Of a DNA stretch of 64,000 bases, positions 35,301-47,608 are shown one piece after another. A model generated the notes under the pieces. It saw nothing but the letters and a program-made list of their open reading frames with translations, had not been told where the DNA came from and ran no database searches. Source of the stretch: Escallonia rubra (taxonomy: Eukaryota > Streptophyta > Magnoliopsida > Escalloniales > Escalloniaceae); NCBI GenBank assembly GCA_033065855.1, contig JAVXUO010001445.1, forward strand, positions 1 through 64,000, in the 5' to 3' direction. Every line of letters begins with the position of its first letter. Within the stretch, counting starts at the first letter, position 1. The position numbers were made by a program, and so were the translations under genes.

Positions 35301-37500
35301 TGACTAGAACTAGAATTGGTCCTCCCATCCCATATATTTTTAAGAACTAGAATTTCCTTCTAAATCCACACACACACACACAGAGGGAGGCATACTTGAT
35401 GCATGTCTCTGTCCAAATTCACTAGAAACTATTCATCACCCTCTCTGGTCCAAGCTAAAGTCTTGATATAGGATAAATTCGCTTCAAAATTAAATAATTA
35501 CTATGATCTTTGATATCCCTATACAGACAATTCAATAGCTCTTTCTTGTGAGAATGCGGAGTTTCGCCGCGAATGATCCTTCTAACTAATACTTTTATTG
35601 TTCTCGTCTTGACCTCAATATTCTCTACACTAGTACGCGCTTAAGTGCTTTTAACTTGTGAAACTGAGAAAAACTAGAAATTTGTTCTCTCTTGTGCAAC
35701 TAAGTAATGAAATAAGAAATGCTTGACAAGTTAAAAGTAAAAAGAATAGTAAAATTCTGTCAAGTATTTAGAAAGCCCCGTAATTGTATTATACTCCTAA
35801 TGAAAGCAGTGAAGTGGGTCCTACATCAATGATTGCTCATAGGTGGCAAAGCTGCTGCTTTGCAAGATTTGAAGCAAACAAGACATGTTAGGAGTTTCAA
35901 GTGCTTGCAATCTTCACTCCGCTTGATTGCCCCCACCAGACAAACATCAGTCCTCCCTTCAAAACTTATTCTCTCTCTCTCTCACTGCGTGAATCTCCTC
36001 GAGCCCTGCCAGAGCAAATCTCTCGATGTGGGTGAAACCCTTACACGCCACATCATTCTCTCGTGCTTTTTCTATCCTAATTCGAATCTCTTGATGGCTC
36101 CACGCAAGCATCATTTCTCTTGTGTCTCTTGCTTGTGACCTCTCCTCACTGTCGTAATCACTTCCTTTCTAGTTTCTTCTTAAATGTCACAAGTCTCTTA
36201 TCTCATTCTTGGAGCCAACCCCCCCTGCCTCCCTTTCCCTCCCTCTTGTCGTGAGAAGATAACAGGAGGGTAACCATTTGGGCCCATGTACCGGATACAT
36301 CTCAACTTAACCTAAAAACTTAATCCTAAAGAGCAGGAAAAATGACAGTAACCTTGAGGGATAACCTAAAGGACGCTGGTTCCCAAATCCATACCAACGG
36401 ACCATATAAAATTTACAGTTCTAACTATAGCCCAAAAAAAAAACTAAAGGCTTAAGTCAATAGATTTGAAATTTATAATGTAGTACCCACGAACCAATCT
36501 GTGTTATGCATGTCTAAGAATGTACAGGACCACACATTCCAATCTTATGGGGGTGCAGTGGAAATCTTTCTTGTCACAGAACTTGGTACATAGACTTGAG
36601 CATACTTGGACGAGTTACACAACAGTGCTGACATAAACATGGTGTCATTCCTGGTGTTTGGGTACTAAACTGGACTAGGCCTACTCCGAGACTATAATAT
36701 TTGGTGCTGAGGAGAGGAAAGAGAGAGAGAAGGTGAAGATTGTTTGTTGGGGAGAGTTTCAAGAGATTCATTGGCACAGAGAACATCACATTTAATCTCT
36801 ATTTAAAGCCTTAATAATGTCAGGGGTCAGGCATGAATATGCAAACATGGAGGCCATCATGTTCCCCCTGCTCCAAACTCTATCCTTTCTAAAAGTTGTC
36901 TGAGACTCCTAGCTGATTCATCAACTTTTTACACAGACCCGTACCCAATTAGACCCAACCCCTTTCCGCAACTCCCAAAAAAGAAGTTTCAGATTTGAAA
37001 AAACAGAGACACCTCGTGTTCGCTTTTTCCAACAACGAATAACAAGGGAGGGTGATTATTCAACTGCAAGGGACCAAAAGAAAGCAAATACATTGCCGAC
37101 ACTTTGGAACTCTTCTACATGCTCTCCTAATAAGTGCCTGTTACTCTACTATTAGTCTATTATTACTCATTATCCACAAAGGGAACATAATCAATCCCTG
37201 CCTTCTACCGCCAAGAAGATCCTCGCATTCGTAACCCATCAAGAGGCTTAAAGGAAACTAGGGAACGACACAAGGATTCATTCAGGAACAACCTCGAGCC
37301 TAGGTACCTAAGCCTTATTGGAGTCAAGCGGAGCTCATTCTCGCATACCTGATTTTTACTTTCGAGGCAGCTCTATTACAACTAGGTAAGCATACAGCAA
37401 GCTAAGGATTTTCAGAAAAAGAATACACGCTACAAACACCGTACAGGATTACATATACTGGGAACAATTTTTTTGTTTAACAGACAGGCATACATAGCCC
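32355..37500. other. Long intergenic region between SAMDC4 and AP5M
   Basis: About 5 kb without a recognisable exon. It contains CT microsatellites (34,208-34,270; 35,970-35,985), a CACACA tract (33,420-33,435; 35,368-35,383) and several short ORFs without family resemblance. Its first kilobase should hold SAMDC4 promoter elements and its last part the AP5M 3' UTR. I searched for the commoner conserved plant miRNA sequences by eye and found none. Confidence 0.4.
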
Positions 37501-37843
37501 AGCTACAAAAACAGGACTTAAGGCCAATATACGGAACCATCAGCTTGCCCGGGTGGCTCCCCTCATCTTTATGGCAAAGTTTCCAACTCATTTGAAATCC
37601 TTAAAATCACAAACGACATAAACAATCTAATTTAATGAATGACAATATATCAACACCCATCTATTATGCTACTTCTGTCTGCAAGCCTATGAGAAGTGGT
37701 GTCACAATAACAGCCCCGAGGAAGTCCTTTCCTGCCCTGCAATTTCAGATTTTAGGCCAGCACAGGTTGACCAATTGTACAACAAAAGGCCCTTGATCCA
37801 TTGAACCACAATATTCTAAACTCCTGATTTGCCATCGTATTAT

Positions 37844-40800
37844 CTATATCTTCGGTGTAACAGCAACTGGGCATTTCCCTAACGTATTCCATAAAATGTA
37901 ATCCCCAGAAAGGACCTAATCCAACCGAAAAAGAGAAAATAATAAGTATAGGCACCATAACACACCTAAATCACTACTTGTATGGGAAACTCACTAGGAA
38001 ATTTATAAAATAACGCATATTCTATGTTCCAATTCAGCTTTAGCATGCTTATATGCAAATAGGTATTCTAAACTTTTACGCAGAGTAACTTTTGATCTTT
38101 GAATATTTTGGATATAACAAGCCTGTTTTTTCTTTGCATTCTCATACAACAAGCCAGTTTTTTCTTTGCATTCTCAGAATTTATGTGCTCTCTTGTGCCT
38201 ATTAAGCTTGCAACATGTGTTCTTCATAAAGTAATTTCTAAGCACATCTACCCAAAGAGCACGACAATCTATAGACTATTTTACTAGTAGGAAATTTGCC
38301 TTCTAAAGTACAATATGACCAGCACATGTATGCATGTGCCTACGATTACATATAGCATATCCAATGCATAAGACAAGAAGTATAGTGTACACATGCTAAT
38401 ACGCTAACGTCTATCCATTAATCTGTGCAACTTCTATGAATAAGCCTGAAATGCACCACTTCAGTTCATGTCAAAAAGCATACTATACTTTGAAGTTTAA
38501 TAATGGCAGTCACACCCTTCATAATTGGGTAGGTAAATTAGCTAGCTCTGTCTAATAAGGTAATGTTAAAAAAAAATCAAAATGCAACTAAACCAAAAAA
38601 TTGAAAAATGAGGGTAAACAAGTTATATTAATTCAAGATTCCCATAAAGACAAACAGAGGATTTGTTACTTTAGGTGTGAGGTGCACTGCGTATATCTAG
38701 GGTGTAAGTAACCCAAGATCGAAGCATCCTGAACAAGCAACCAGGCTTAGATGTTCACCAACCAAATATAAGCCAAGGTAGACGTTTCCTGTCATTTGGT
38801 ACACTGATTTTGTAGCTCACCCAAACATTGAGCCAAAATTTTGAAGGCAATCTCAAACTTGTCTCAGAAATTACAAGAATGCCAGCTAACAGTGCCATTA
38901 AATGGCACTGTTGTCATTTCTGAGCGTGTTAGGGACAAGTTATTTGTGGCGTGCATCACACTTCATGTTGTGCGGAGGATGTAATGTGTGCACTTGAATA
39001 CAAGTAAAAAAATTGTCAATGCCACAACTATTATTTTAGCCATTGAGTGAAATACACTAAAAGCTTGATCTTAGAATGAAGCCATAGAGAGTGTACAAGA
39101 TGTATTAAGTGTTTGACCATCAGATCTAGTTCAAGTGAATGATAAACGCTAAACCTTATCAGGATTATCATTTCGTTATACTTTTAACGTAAATCATATG
39201 AATCTTGGAAGGATTGCAATCTAGTGATCATTCCTCATATCTATGTGTGTGATCACTGAAAACACCTAGTGATGCATATTATTATTAAATTGTTTCATGA
39301 TGTCAAGCACTGCTCCTGTAACAATAGTGTTTACGACATACTGCATCACATGTAAAGGCGTTTTCAGGTTAATTTCTTGTTAAATGACAGATAAAGAGAG
39401 CCCAACACATATAAAGAACTTCAGGTACTTGTGTCAAGATTACCTGAGTTGAAAACTCCACGGGTGCTTTGACAGCTGGAAAGATGCTTACCTGCGAACC
39501 GCACCAGTTAATAAGAAGCTTACAAACTACAGTGCATCAAGTATTTTCGGTATGAAATAGCAACCGTGAGCTAAATCTACTCTTTGGTAGCTCTTACTAG
39601 TTTTAACTGACTACACTGGCGGGAAACTCCAAAATTGAGTTTTTTTGGCTCATATGCAGATTCAAATACCATGATCTCATAAAAACACTACCAATCATTG
39701 AATACTCTGAAATAGTAAGCCAGAGACTAATAACCAGGGAGTAAAGTAGTAGAGCAGTTCCAAAATAGTATGTGATAGCACTGCATAATCTAAGTAAGAC
39801 AGTAAGACACTCCACTAATTCATTACAGCAAAAGAAATTAACAAAAGGATTCCTTAAAAGCAAGACAGATACAAAAACAGACAAGATATAAAATCCTGTG
39901 GGGCGTGGACTCAGTACGAGTGGGTCTGATACTTGTCCAAGTGTCGGATTCGTCTAACTTTGAAACACAAGAGACAGGGACATGGCAAAATGTTCATATT
40001 TAATATTGCTTTTTAGTTATTCCCAAGGTAAAATGGTGTTTTGTGCGATGCACGTGGTTTTAAATGAGAATTTGTTTCGTCTCACAGCAATTACGAATTA
40101 AATGAAACACTACCAGATAGTGTTCTTAATGGCATATCCTACGAGATGTGTCGGAGACATATCCCATACCTACGTCCAAGTGTCGAGTGTCCGACACGGG
40201 TACTTTAAGCATTTTGAAGAGTTCACGTGACATAGATAAAATCATATAAGTGGTAAAATTCCACAAGCAAAACTCGACTAAGTGCGGACCTAGTAGGTTC
40301 ATATCAATTTCCATTCCAGCTAACATTAACCAAAAATTTGTGAAAAAAGGTTTTCAAGCAATAAGCGGAAATCCGGAACATACAAGTTTCTTATGCATAT
40401 GCATAAATGCAATACGGCAGAGTTCAAAATATGTCAAATGCATTTTGAGCCCTTTTAGAATGTCAGGATATTGAAAACATAAGGGGCGGTGACTTACAGA
40501 TTTCGGATGAATTGACATTCCCGACAAAGAGGCCCCCACCATCTTGAAAGAGACCTACAAAATAACAAATTAGGGATGGCTTGCTTCAAAGAGCCATGAC
40601 TATTTGATGCATTGGAAGACATACTACACTGAGCAGTTCTACATGTAATTTCAACTTCAGAAGATTGTTCATTGACTAGCATACGTTTGTTAAGTCTTGA
40701 AAAAGATTGTAGTCAGCTAGGTGCTGATAGCTTACTTCTATGATCTATCTTATTGATCCCATCCCTTATCTCTTCTAAATGGTCTTCCTACCTTACTAAT

Positions 40801-43800
40801 CTCCACTCCAAATCAAAATCAGGTATATTCTAATCAAGAAAGCAGTAGCAACAAGAACTGTAGTGCAACCAGAAGAGTAGCTGCCACCAGCCAGATAACT
40901 CTGTTATTTAAGAAAGTAACTTTTCTAGGTGATCGGCTGAAAACTCAATGCAGAAGCCCGGGTGGTTTCCCACGTAAAGGGAAAAATAAACCAAAAATTA
41001 AGTGTGGCAATGTAGAGAGCACATACTTTAGCATAATTGTATGCCTGCCAGCAAAATGGCTCCTCTAAATCGACTGATTGCAGATCCTTGCTCATTTTCT
41101 CCATCAAAAACTCCTCAACATTTACCATGTTATTCGTAGATTCCAGTTCAGTATCACTATCTTCATCAGCAATACCTCGTATGCCATACCCAGAGGAGTT
41201 TGACCTTGGAGTTTGCCATGGAGCAAACCTTACTGTTCCTGGAAAAGTTGCTTCAATACTCTTGCCAGAAACTACCCGACTGCTTGTTATAATTTTCCAT
41301 TCAACAGCATGCTCAGTGTTTGAAACTGTTCCAACAGAAGGTGTCCCGTCAAAGGAAATGACCTTTCTCCTCGGGAAGGGCATAGTCACTGTACAGGTTT
41401 CCATTGTGAGAGGAGCTTTGTAACCTTCCATCAAGCTCAACTTAAATAAGAATGCACCTTCATTTTCTGAAACCATCGACAGCTGGTAAAATCCTTTTAT
41501 AGGAGGTCCAATGCCGCAAAATGCCTGATAGCGCATCAACACAAAGTTGCCCAACTGTGGTGAAAAAGTTACAGCCTGCTTCTCTCCACCTTGCTCTGGA
41601 ACTTGAGCACAAGGATGGAATGATATTACTTCAACACGAGCAGTATCCAACCCCGTCAGCGGGAAGAAAACATCAGGCATTCCTTCTAATTCTGCTCGAC
41701 AGTTTACTTGGCCAGAAATTGAAATAGTATCTGGAATTTCATCCCGGTCATACATTGCAGCATGAACCATCTCATGAATCGTAAAAAGGACTCTCTGCTT
41801 TCCTTTGTAGAGATAAGGTTTCCATGCAGGTTGCTTGCGGTCTGCAAGAGGCAAATCTGTTGATGAAAAGCCATTGCTCTTAATAGCTGAAAAATTGGAG
41901 TAGCTGAGGTCCAATGGTGTACCTACATAAATAGCAAACAAGCATAAGAAAGAAGCTAGACCTTAAATTGGCCCAATAAAGAAACTAAATTAGGATCAAA
42001 ATGAGGTGAGAAATACCATAATGAAAATTACCAACCAAAGGGCATAGCGCTACTAAGGAAAGTTCGAAGTGAATCTTTATCCAGGGTCCTCAAACCGGTC
42101 CTTGGAGCATCAGATAAAACAGCTCCGCTGACAGTAGTATTTGAAGTGGTGGATGCCGCAACTGTTGCCGCTAAAGGTTTTGCTCTTGCAGAAATACCTA
42201 TACTGCCAGTTAACGAGTCTAACAGCCCACCTACTGAGGGAGATGCATTTACAACTACTTCAGGTTCTTGAACATCTCCCATGATTATGTCACCTAAAAC
42301 ATGTGCCACCGTAAATGCCCTGTACGTGGAAAACAAAAAGAAATGATGACTCGTCAGGTTATAGGCTGAAAACTGAACTGAACAGATAATCGACGTTGAA
42401 AGAAAAATCGAAGGATAAAAGGATCAGATTATGACTAACGCAATGATGAAGAAAACCAAACCAAATTGCACTAGTGATTACACTGCTTACTAGGCTAAAA
42501 AGAGTATGGCTCAGTTAAACAAGTACGTAGAAATGTGCATATGTAATGTAAAGAGCTTGGAGATCTAAATACGTATGACTCAGAAACCCAGGGGCGAAAA
42601 TCAAAGTAGTGCGTAAGAGGTCCCATTTCGAGGTGCTGCACAAACGCTATGTGAAAGTACCATAGAAGCAATTTAAAAAATGCACCATGTAAGTGTTAAA
42701 TATCCTATTGATTTTGATTTATGATCATGCCAAGCCTTGACTCTTGTATCTGACACAATTTAAACTCTTGATCATGCCAAGATTACACGAGTGAGTCCAC
42801 GGGAGCTATACAAAATTTGAGTCACGTACAAGAGTTAAGCTAAACTCCATGTTGGAGCACCTTATCTTAAAAGCAGGTTGAACACCCACTACTCTGTTTG
42901 AATCCGTTTCTACCGCCCTAGTGACACCTAATGAGGGCAGGTCACATAAGGAAGAAAAAGTTGATTGCAGCTAGCAGTAAGAATGTACATGTAACGTTTG
43001 ATATTCACGAGCAAAAAGGGCCATTTTGAAATGAGCCCATAACGAAATGGATGCAAATTTTCAGACAATTATGCAAAATTTTAAGTTGAATAAATATAAC
43101 CATTAACTACTGAACTTAGGCTCATATTCACATGATTTCTGTTGCAAAATTCATAACAGTATACAAATGTTTTGAGCTGAAAATTCAGGCTTATACCACC
43201 AATCGCGTAGGTCAGCTAGCAGGGGATTATCCTAGCTTAACCAGAGGTCTCGGGTTCGAGTCCTGGGAATGCAGCTGCATTAAAACTTGGTAGGGAGAGC
43301 TTTGCCGCCCATGTGGTCCTGCCCGGCTCGAACCCGGATTAGTCGGCTTCCAATGTGGTGTTCGGATACCGGGTGATCTAACCAAAAAAAAAATCTCATC
43401 TACCCAGCTACACATTGCAATCTTCTACAGATCATCAAACAAAAAAGAAAGAAAGAACGCCTAAATCAAACGCCAATTCCCACACCCAAACCTCCTAGTG
43501 GACATTCCTGACAGAACCAAAAACATCTATATGGAACTGCAATAAGAGGCTGATTGTCAAAAACCAGGACTAAACGCATAGCAGCTAAAAGAAGGAACCA
43601 TCTACATAAGAGGCTATTCCACGGCATCCCAGGTGAAAAAGTAACCAACGGGCGCGTGCATGCTCACGCACACAAACACACACCCACAGGTGCACAAACT
43701 GTGAAGTAAAAACAAACTACAACATTTGTATCCTATAAAGTACAGTATATTAAACTCTGCCGAATAAGATGCGAAAGCATACACGACATCGTATATTATC

Positions 43801-44163
43801 AGCATTAAAGCACATGAGCAGTAGACTTATTTAACTAATCATCAAAAGAATCCAAGAAAATTCCGCTGAACGTTAACTAAAAAAGCAGTACGTTATGGGC
43901 CTATACGTTTACAGGATTTTGTTTTCGTTTTTGTAATGATGATAAAAAAGATACATTTTTTTGCGTACTTTTATCTTTTTCCGTATTCGTCTTGAGTAAA
44001 AATTCGAAACAGTAGCAAAAAAAGTGAAAACAAGGGTGTTTTCACCTTTTCTCGCTTCTTTATTCTCTGTGTCAGAGAATACCAAAGCAAGTGCCCACTG
44101 TTCACAATTTTCGCCCCTGTCCTCTGACGGCTAGCTGCAACGTTAGAGAGCCCCTAGCTCTCC

Positions 44164-44200
<37 letters not shown>

Positions 44201-47200
44201 TTTATCTCCTTCATTTTCCACGAACAGGGAAGGGATCTCCTCCATTTTCCACGAACAGGGAAGCAGATCTCCTCCATTTTCCACGAACGGGGAAGGGGAA
44301 GGGGAATTACACGAACAAAAGAGGGAATTACAGAGGGAATTACAGGAACTCGTGAAGGGGAAGGGGAAGGGGATGTCAGTCATGTCACACCAATGTGGGC
44401 CCAGGGAAGAAAGGAAGGGGAAAGGAGAGGGAAACCAACGTAGCTTTGTTCCGGGGTGGGCCCCACGTGGAGACATTTGTGTAATCTTGAGTGATGACTT
44501 TATTGGGAGAAGTAAAAAAGTGGGTATGGAGGGTTGTTGGGAAGATAAATAGAGGGTATAAAAATAATTTGTTAGATTAAGAGTAGGGTTAAAATGGGAA
44601 GAAATATGTATAAATAGTGTAAAAAATGCTAAACATACAAGAATGGATCCAAAAAAGTTGGTGAAAATGAAAATGGTAAACGTACAGAAAAAACTGAAAA
44701 AAGTAGATATGGAAAAAATCAAAAGTACACAATACGATTTTAGAACTGAATACTAAAATCTGAAAAACAAAAACAGAATACAAAACATGAAAACAAGTTG
44801 CATAAACGACAGCCCCTATATGTCTGCCTACAGAATGTTCCAAAATCTATCTAGAAAGGGTCCAAGGTTAAGCGTTCATGAAGGTTGAATTTAAGAATAG
44901 GGACAGATCATGCAAAAAGCAATTGTTGTCTTCTATAGATAAGAACAGTATTTTAAGTAACTTACCATACCCTGTGATTGATGGAAGATCATGCAGTAGA
45001 GAGGATAAACCTTCATCTTGTCCAATAGCATTTCCACAATCAGATCTTTTGCACATCCTCGAATATGTTCTCAAATGATGAGGTTCAACTAAAGGCAATA
45101 CAAGGATGCAATAGTGGCCTTTCATGTGCAAAGTGAACGGCCAGAACAGATGATTCACACTTTCCTCTTCTTTGTTAATATGAAGACTAATGATATGACG
45201 AGTGATTGGATCATCCACCCAGGAATCTGATCCTTCAACCGATTGAGGTACACGTATGCCAAACCCACGAGCAGATCCCTCCCTGGGTAACACAAGTAAA
45301 CTAGTTATTATGACCAAGGTATGTGGATAAAGTCATGTATATTATGAACAATAAGAGGTATTTAAAAATATTTAGTTTTTAGGATAAGTGGAATACTGGA
45401 AGTTCCACACTAATGTCCAGCCAAAGCATATAAACAAGAAACAACATCATGTATCTTGTTAATTCTGTTAAAAATTAAAAGTATCTCGAGTCGTTTATAA
45501 TTTGACGAGTACTTTAAAAATTCCTGCTGTCCTATTATATGCGACAAGGTGAAGTCAAACCGTCTACTAATATGCATTTTGTATTTGCTTTAAAAGGGGT
45601 TGCTCATAGTTAGTTAAAGGCTCTACAAAACATGATAAATATTGGAAAGTAAGTATCAAGCATGAGCCTGATCCCCAGTAATAATTACGATCATTTGAAG
45701 GAAGGTAACAGCTAATGAGGCTGTCTACTATGAACATACTGGTACAGTCGTTATTCGTTCAAAATACGTACCCACAGATTTACAGAAAACAATGGAAGCA
45801 AGAGGCCTCAGCAAATCTATTCATCAATGCCCTAAAACCCTGTCCTGCAGAACCAAGTTTGTAGATGATAAAGGTATATAATCCCCTTAAATAGTTTCCT
45901 CCCAACTTTTTGGGGTGCAAAACACGTAGGCTCTATCCCTTTCCTTCCTCATAAGTCTTTGCAGATTTCGATTTTCTAGTCCAACTTTCTCCAGCCTATA
46001 ATTCTCACTAATAACATTAGATGACCAAGCTTGTTTCTCGTGTTCTACTTTCTTAGGTGATGCCTATACCGCGTGATCTATGTTACATGGACTCGGTATG
46101 AGTGTCCGAGTTGGATAGTTGAATATGTGTTCAAGTGTCAAATTTGTCTAATTTTTAAAACCCAAGACACGGGGACACGGCAAAATTTTTCTATTGATAA
46201 CTACATTTTCGTTACTCATTAGGTAAAATATGTACGCACATTGTTTTGATTGAATGTTATCTCATATCAAAGCAATAACGAATTAAAAGAAACACTTTTA
46301 AGATAGTGTTCAGGTGTCGAGTGCTTCACATAATTTGAAGAGTCCCTGTAACATAGCGTGTTATACAACTTCACAGAGTTTCTTTTGTCCTGCAGGCTAG
46401 ACGAAGACCGTGACTCCATTAGGGATAGACTAATCTTCTTAGCCCAAGAACTTATTTTAAGCTTCCATTACACTCCCTCTGTGTCATATTTATGTCCCCC
46501 TTAGACTTGTGTGAATCCTAGAATCGAGTTTGCACACGTAAACATTGAACAAATAGATTGTAGTTGCCTCAGTCTGACTTGTCAAACAACAGTCTTAGCA
46601 TTCGAGTACAACTTAATGTTTAGTCAAATTCCACCCAATAAATTGGCAAAGAGTAAAGGTGACAAGATTATGAATCAGATGGAGTATAATTTAGTTTTGA
46701 CCTAAAATAATTAACTACCAACTGATTGAAATGAAACACAGAGTAAACAATCGCTTCCAAAATAAAAAACAGCTCGAACGATCAACTTCCTTCATATCAT
46801 ACACACTAACATCAACCACATATTCAAGTTCATATCATAAATTCGATAGAAATTGAACCGCATTGGTACTTTCAAACATTCATCGCCTAAGATTTACCCC
46901 CCTCACTAATCATGATAAAACACATACACAGAAAGCGTAACAAAAGTGATAAATTATGGCAATGTTAACCTCTTCTTGCGGTCCACAAATGCTGCGGCTA
47001 ACTCCGAATCGGTAGGAAGAAGCGGCACCGTACCGCTCTCGACATCGCTCTTGCAGGCGGCGCGCCACCGCCGCTCCACTACCGGAAACCTCCTGCTCAG
47101 GTCAATTCCAAAGGCGGAGGCAAACATATCACATGTACAGATACATCAATCGAGATCCAAATGGAAGTCAAAAAAGCCCTAGAAATTCGACTGTTCCATC

Positions 47201-47324
47201 ACATTTCTGCCGTTTTTTTACGTGTAATAGGTGTGCGTGTGCGTGTGTACCTGGAGAAGACGACGGCGTCTTGATTGTTGAGGATCCACAGCGCTCTGAT
47301 GCTGCAGCCACTCACTCTGGGCAT
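37844..47324 (-). CDS. AP5M: AP-5 complex subunit mu
   Basis: Medium (cargo-recognition) subunit of the AP-5 adaptor acting at late endosomes (family knowledge). Eight minus-strand exons join in frame: 47251-47324, 46970-47092, 44971-45282, 42036-42319, 41027-41922, 40498-40554, 39444-39491, 37844-37915. They give 621 residues, close to the family length of about 610-620. The start is MPRVSGCSIRALWILNNQDA, then FPVVERRWRAACK, GSDSWVDDPITRHIISLHI, SPSVGGLFDSLTGSIGIS-like text in exon 4, and in exon 5 the mu-homology region: WKPYLYKGKQRVLFTIHE, MYDRDEIPDTISISGQVNC, FVLMRYQAFCGIGPPIKGFY, EGAFLFKLSLMEGYKAPL. Small exons 6-8 encode VSFKMVGASLSGMSIHPKS, VSIFPAVKAPVEFSTQ and VLSGDYILWNTLGKCP, ending VAVTPKI. 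All junctions are GT-AG and phases agree. Introns are long and hold several transposons. Confidence 0.95.
38860..38945. repeat. Imperfect hairpin in AP5M intron 7
   Basis: Nested inverted repeats: AACAGTGCCATT facing AATGGCACTGTT around a two-base centre, flanked further out by CTCAGAAAT facing ATTTCTGAG and by CTTGTC facing GGACAAG. The arms are interrupted by unequal spacers. Confidence 0.6.
39897..40233. mobile_element. MITE copy A in AP5M intron 6
   Basis: Left part GGCGTGGACTCAGTACGAG, internal GAGACAGGGACATGGCAAAA and GAATTAAATGAAACACTA, then GTGTCGAGTGTCCGACACG and a right end GAAGAGTTCACGTGACATAG. The same order of blocks is present at 46078-46356. Its left end is decayed. Confidence 0.55.
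43203..43393 (+). mobile_element. tRNA-derived SINE
   Basis: A tRNA-like head with a Pol III B box GGGTTCGAGTCC (43252-43263) and an A-box-like GTAGGTCAGCTAGCAGG, a body with CCGCCCATGTGGTCCTGCCC, and a 3' A10 tail (43384-43393). Plus-strand orientation, opposite to AP5M, inside its intron 3. Confidence 0.7.
43897..44815. mobile_element. Foldback/TIR element of about 0.9 kb in AP5M intron 3
   Basis: Left GGGCCTATACGTTTACAGG, then TTTGTTTTCGTTTTTG, is inverted on the right as GGGGCTGTCGTTTATGC, then TTGTTTTCATGTTTTG. The ends resemble those of the element at 28,451. The core carries a CT/CA microsatellite and a 31-bp tandem repeat. No transposase; no certain target duplication. Confidence 0.5.
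44206..44300. repeat. Three-copy 31-bp tandem repeat
   Basis: The block CTCCTCCATTTTCCACGAAC, ending GGGAAG plus a short spacer, occurs three times (starting at 44206, 44237 and 44269) with few changes. Confidence 0.85.
46078..46356. mobile_element. MITE copy B in AP5M intron 2
   Basis: Terminal inverted repeats CTATGTTACATGGACTC and, on the right reverse complemented, CTATGTTACAGGGACTC. The interior has AAGACACGGGGACACGGCAA and ends in GTGTTCAGGTGTCGAGTG. GCGTG lies next to both ends. Same family as 39897-40233. Confidence 0.7.
46473..46684. mobile_element. Stowaway-like MITE in AP5M intron 2
   Basis: The left end CTCCCTCTGTGTCATATTTA and the right end, reverse complemented CTCCATCTGATTCATAATC, are the classic Stowaway terminus. 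TA follows the right end. The left flank reads TACA rather than a clean TA. Confidence 0.65.
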
Positions 47325-47434
47325 AGCTTCGTGTGGCGAAATGATGAACTTAATCTGAAATCCTAACAAAAGACGAGTCCTTCTTCAACCTCACACGTAG
47401 AAGAAGTTTATTCACTGCTTAAGTAGTACGCACG

Positions 47435-47599
47435 GGATCGAGATCTTCTGCCGTACAGCAGAGGTGCTGTACATCATTTAGCGACAAAAGATTGTTATTT
47501 AAAATGTTATGTCGCTGTTACTAAAATTTATAGTGACATTTTTTTGTCACTAAAAAATATTTAGCGACATTTTGTGGGTACAGCAGAGGATCTTGATCC
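47435..47599. mobile_element. 165-bp Mutator-type MITE just upstream of AP5M
   Basis: Ends GGATCGAGATC and, reverse complemented on the right, GGATCAAGATC. GTACGCACG flanks both sides (47426-47434 and 47600-47608), a perfect 9-bp target duplication. The inside is a series of TAGCGACA / TGTCACTA foldbacks. It lies 111 bp upstream of the AP5M start codon, so in or beside the promoter or 5' UTR. Confidence 0.8.
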
Positions 47600-47608
47600 G
47601 TACGCACG

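Noticed and set aside
37743-37833. Candidate last AP5M exon (FRILWFNGSR)
   Set aside because: The frame at 37,844-37,915 gives VLSGDYILWNTLGKCP in the correct phase with a clean acceptor, matching the family C-terminus.
44102-44722. 206-codon minus-strand ORF
   Set aside because: Driven by a CT microsatellite and a 31-bp tandem repeat inside a transposable element.
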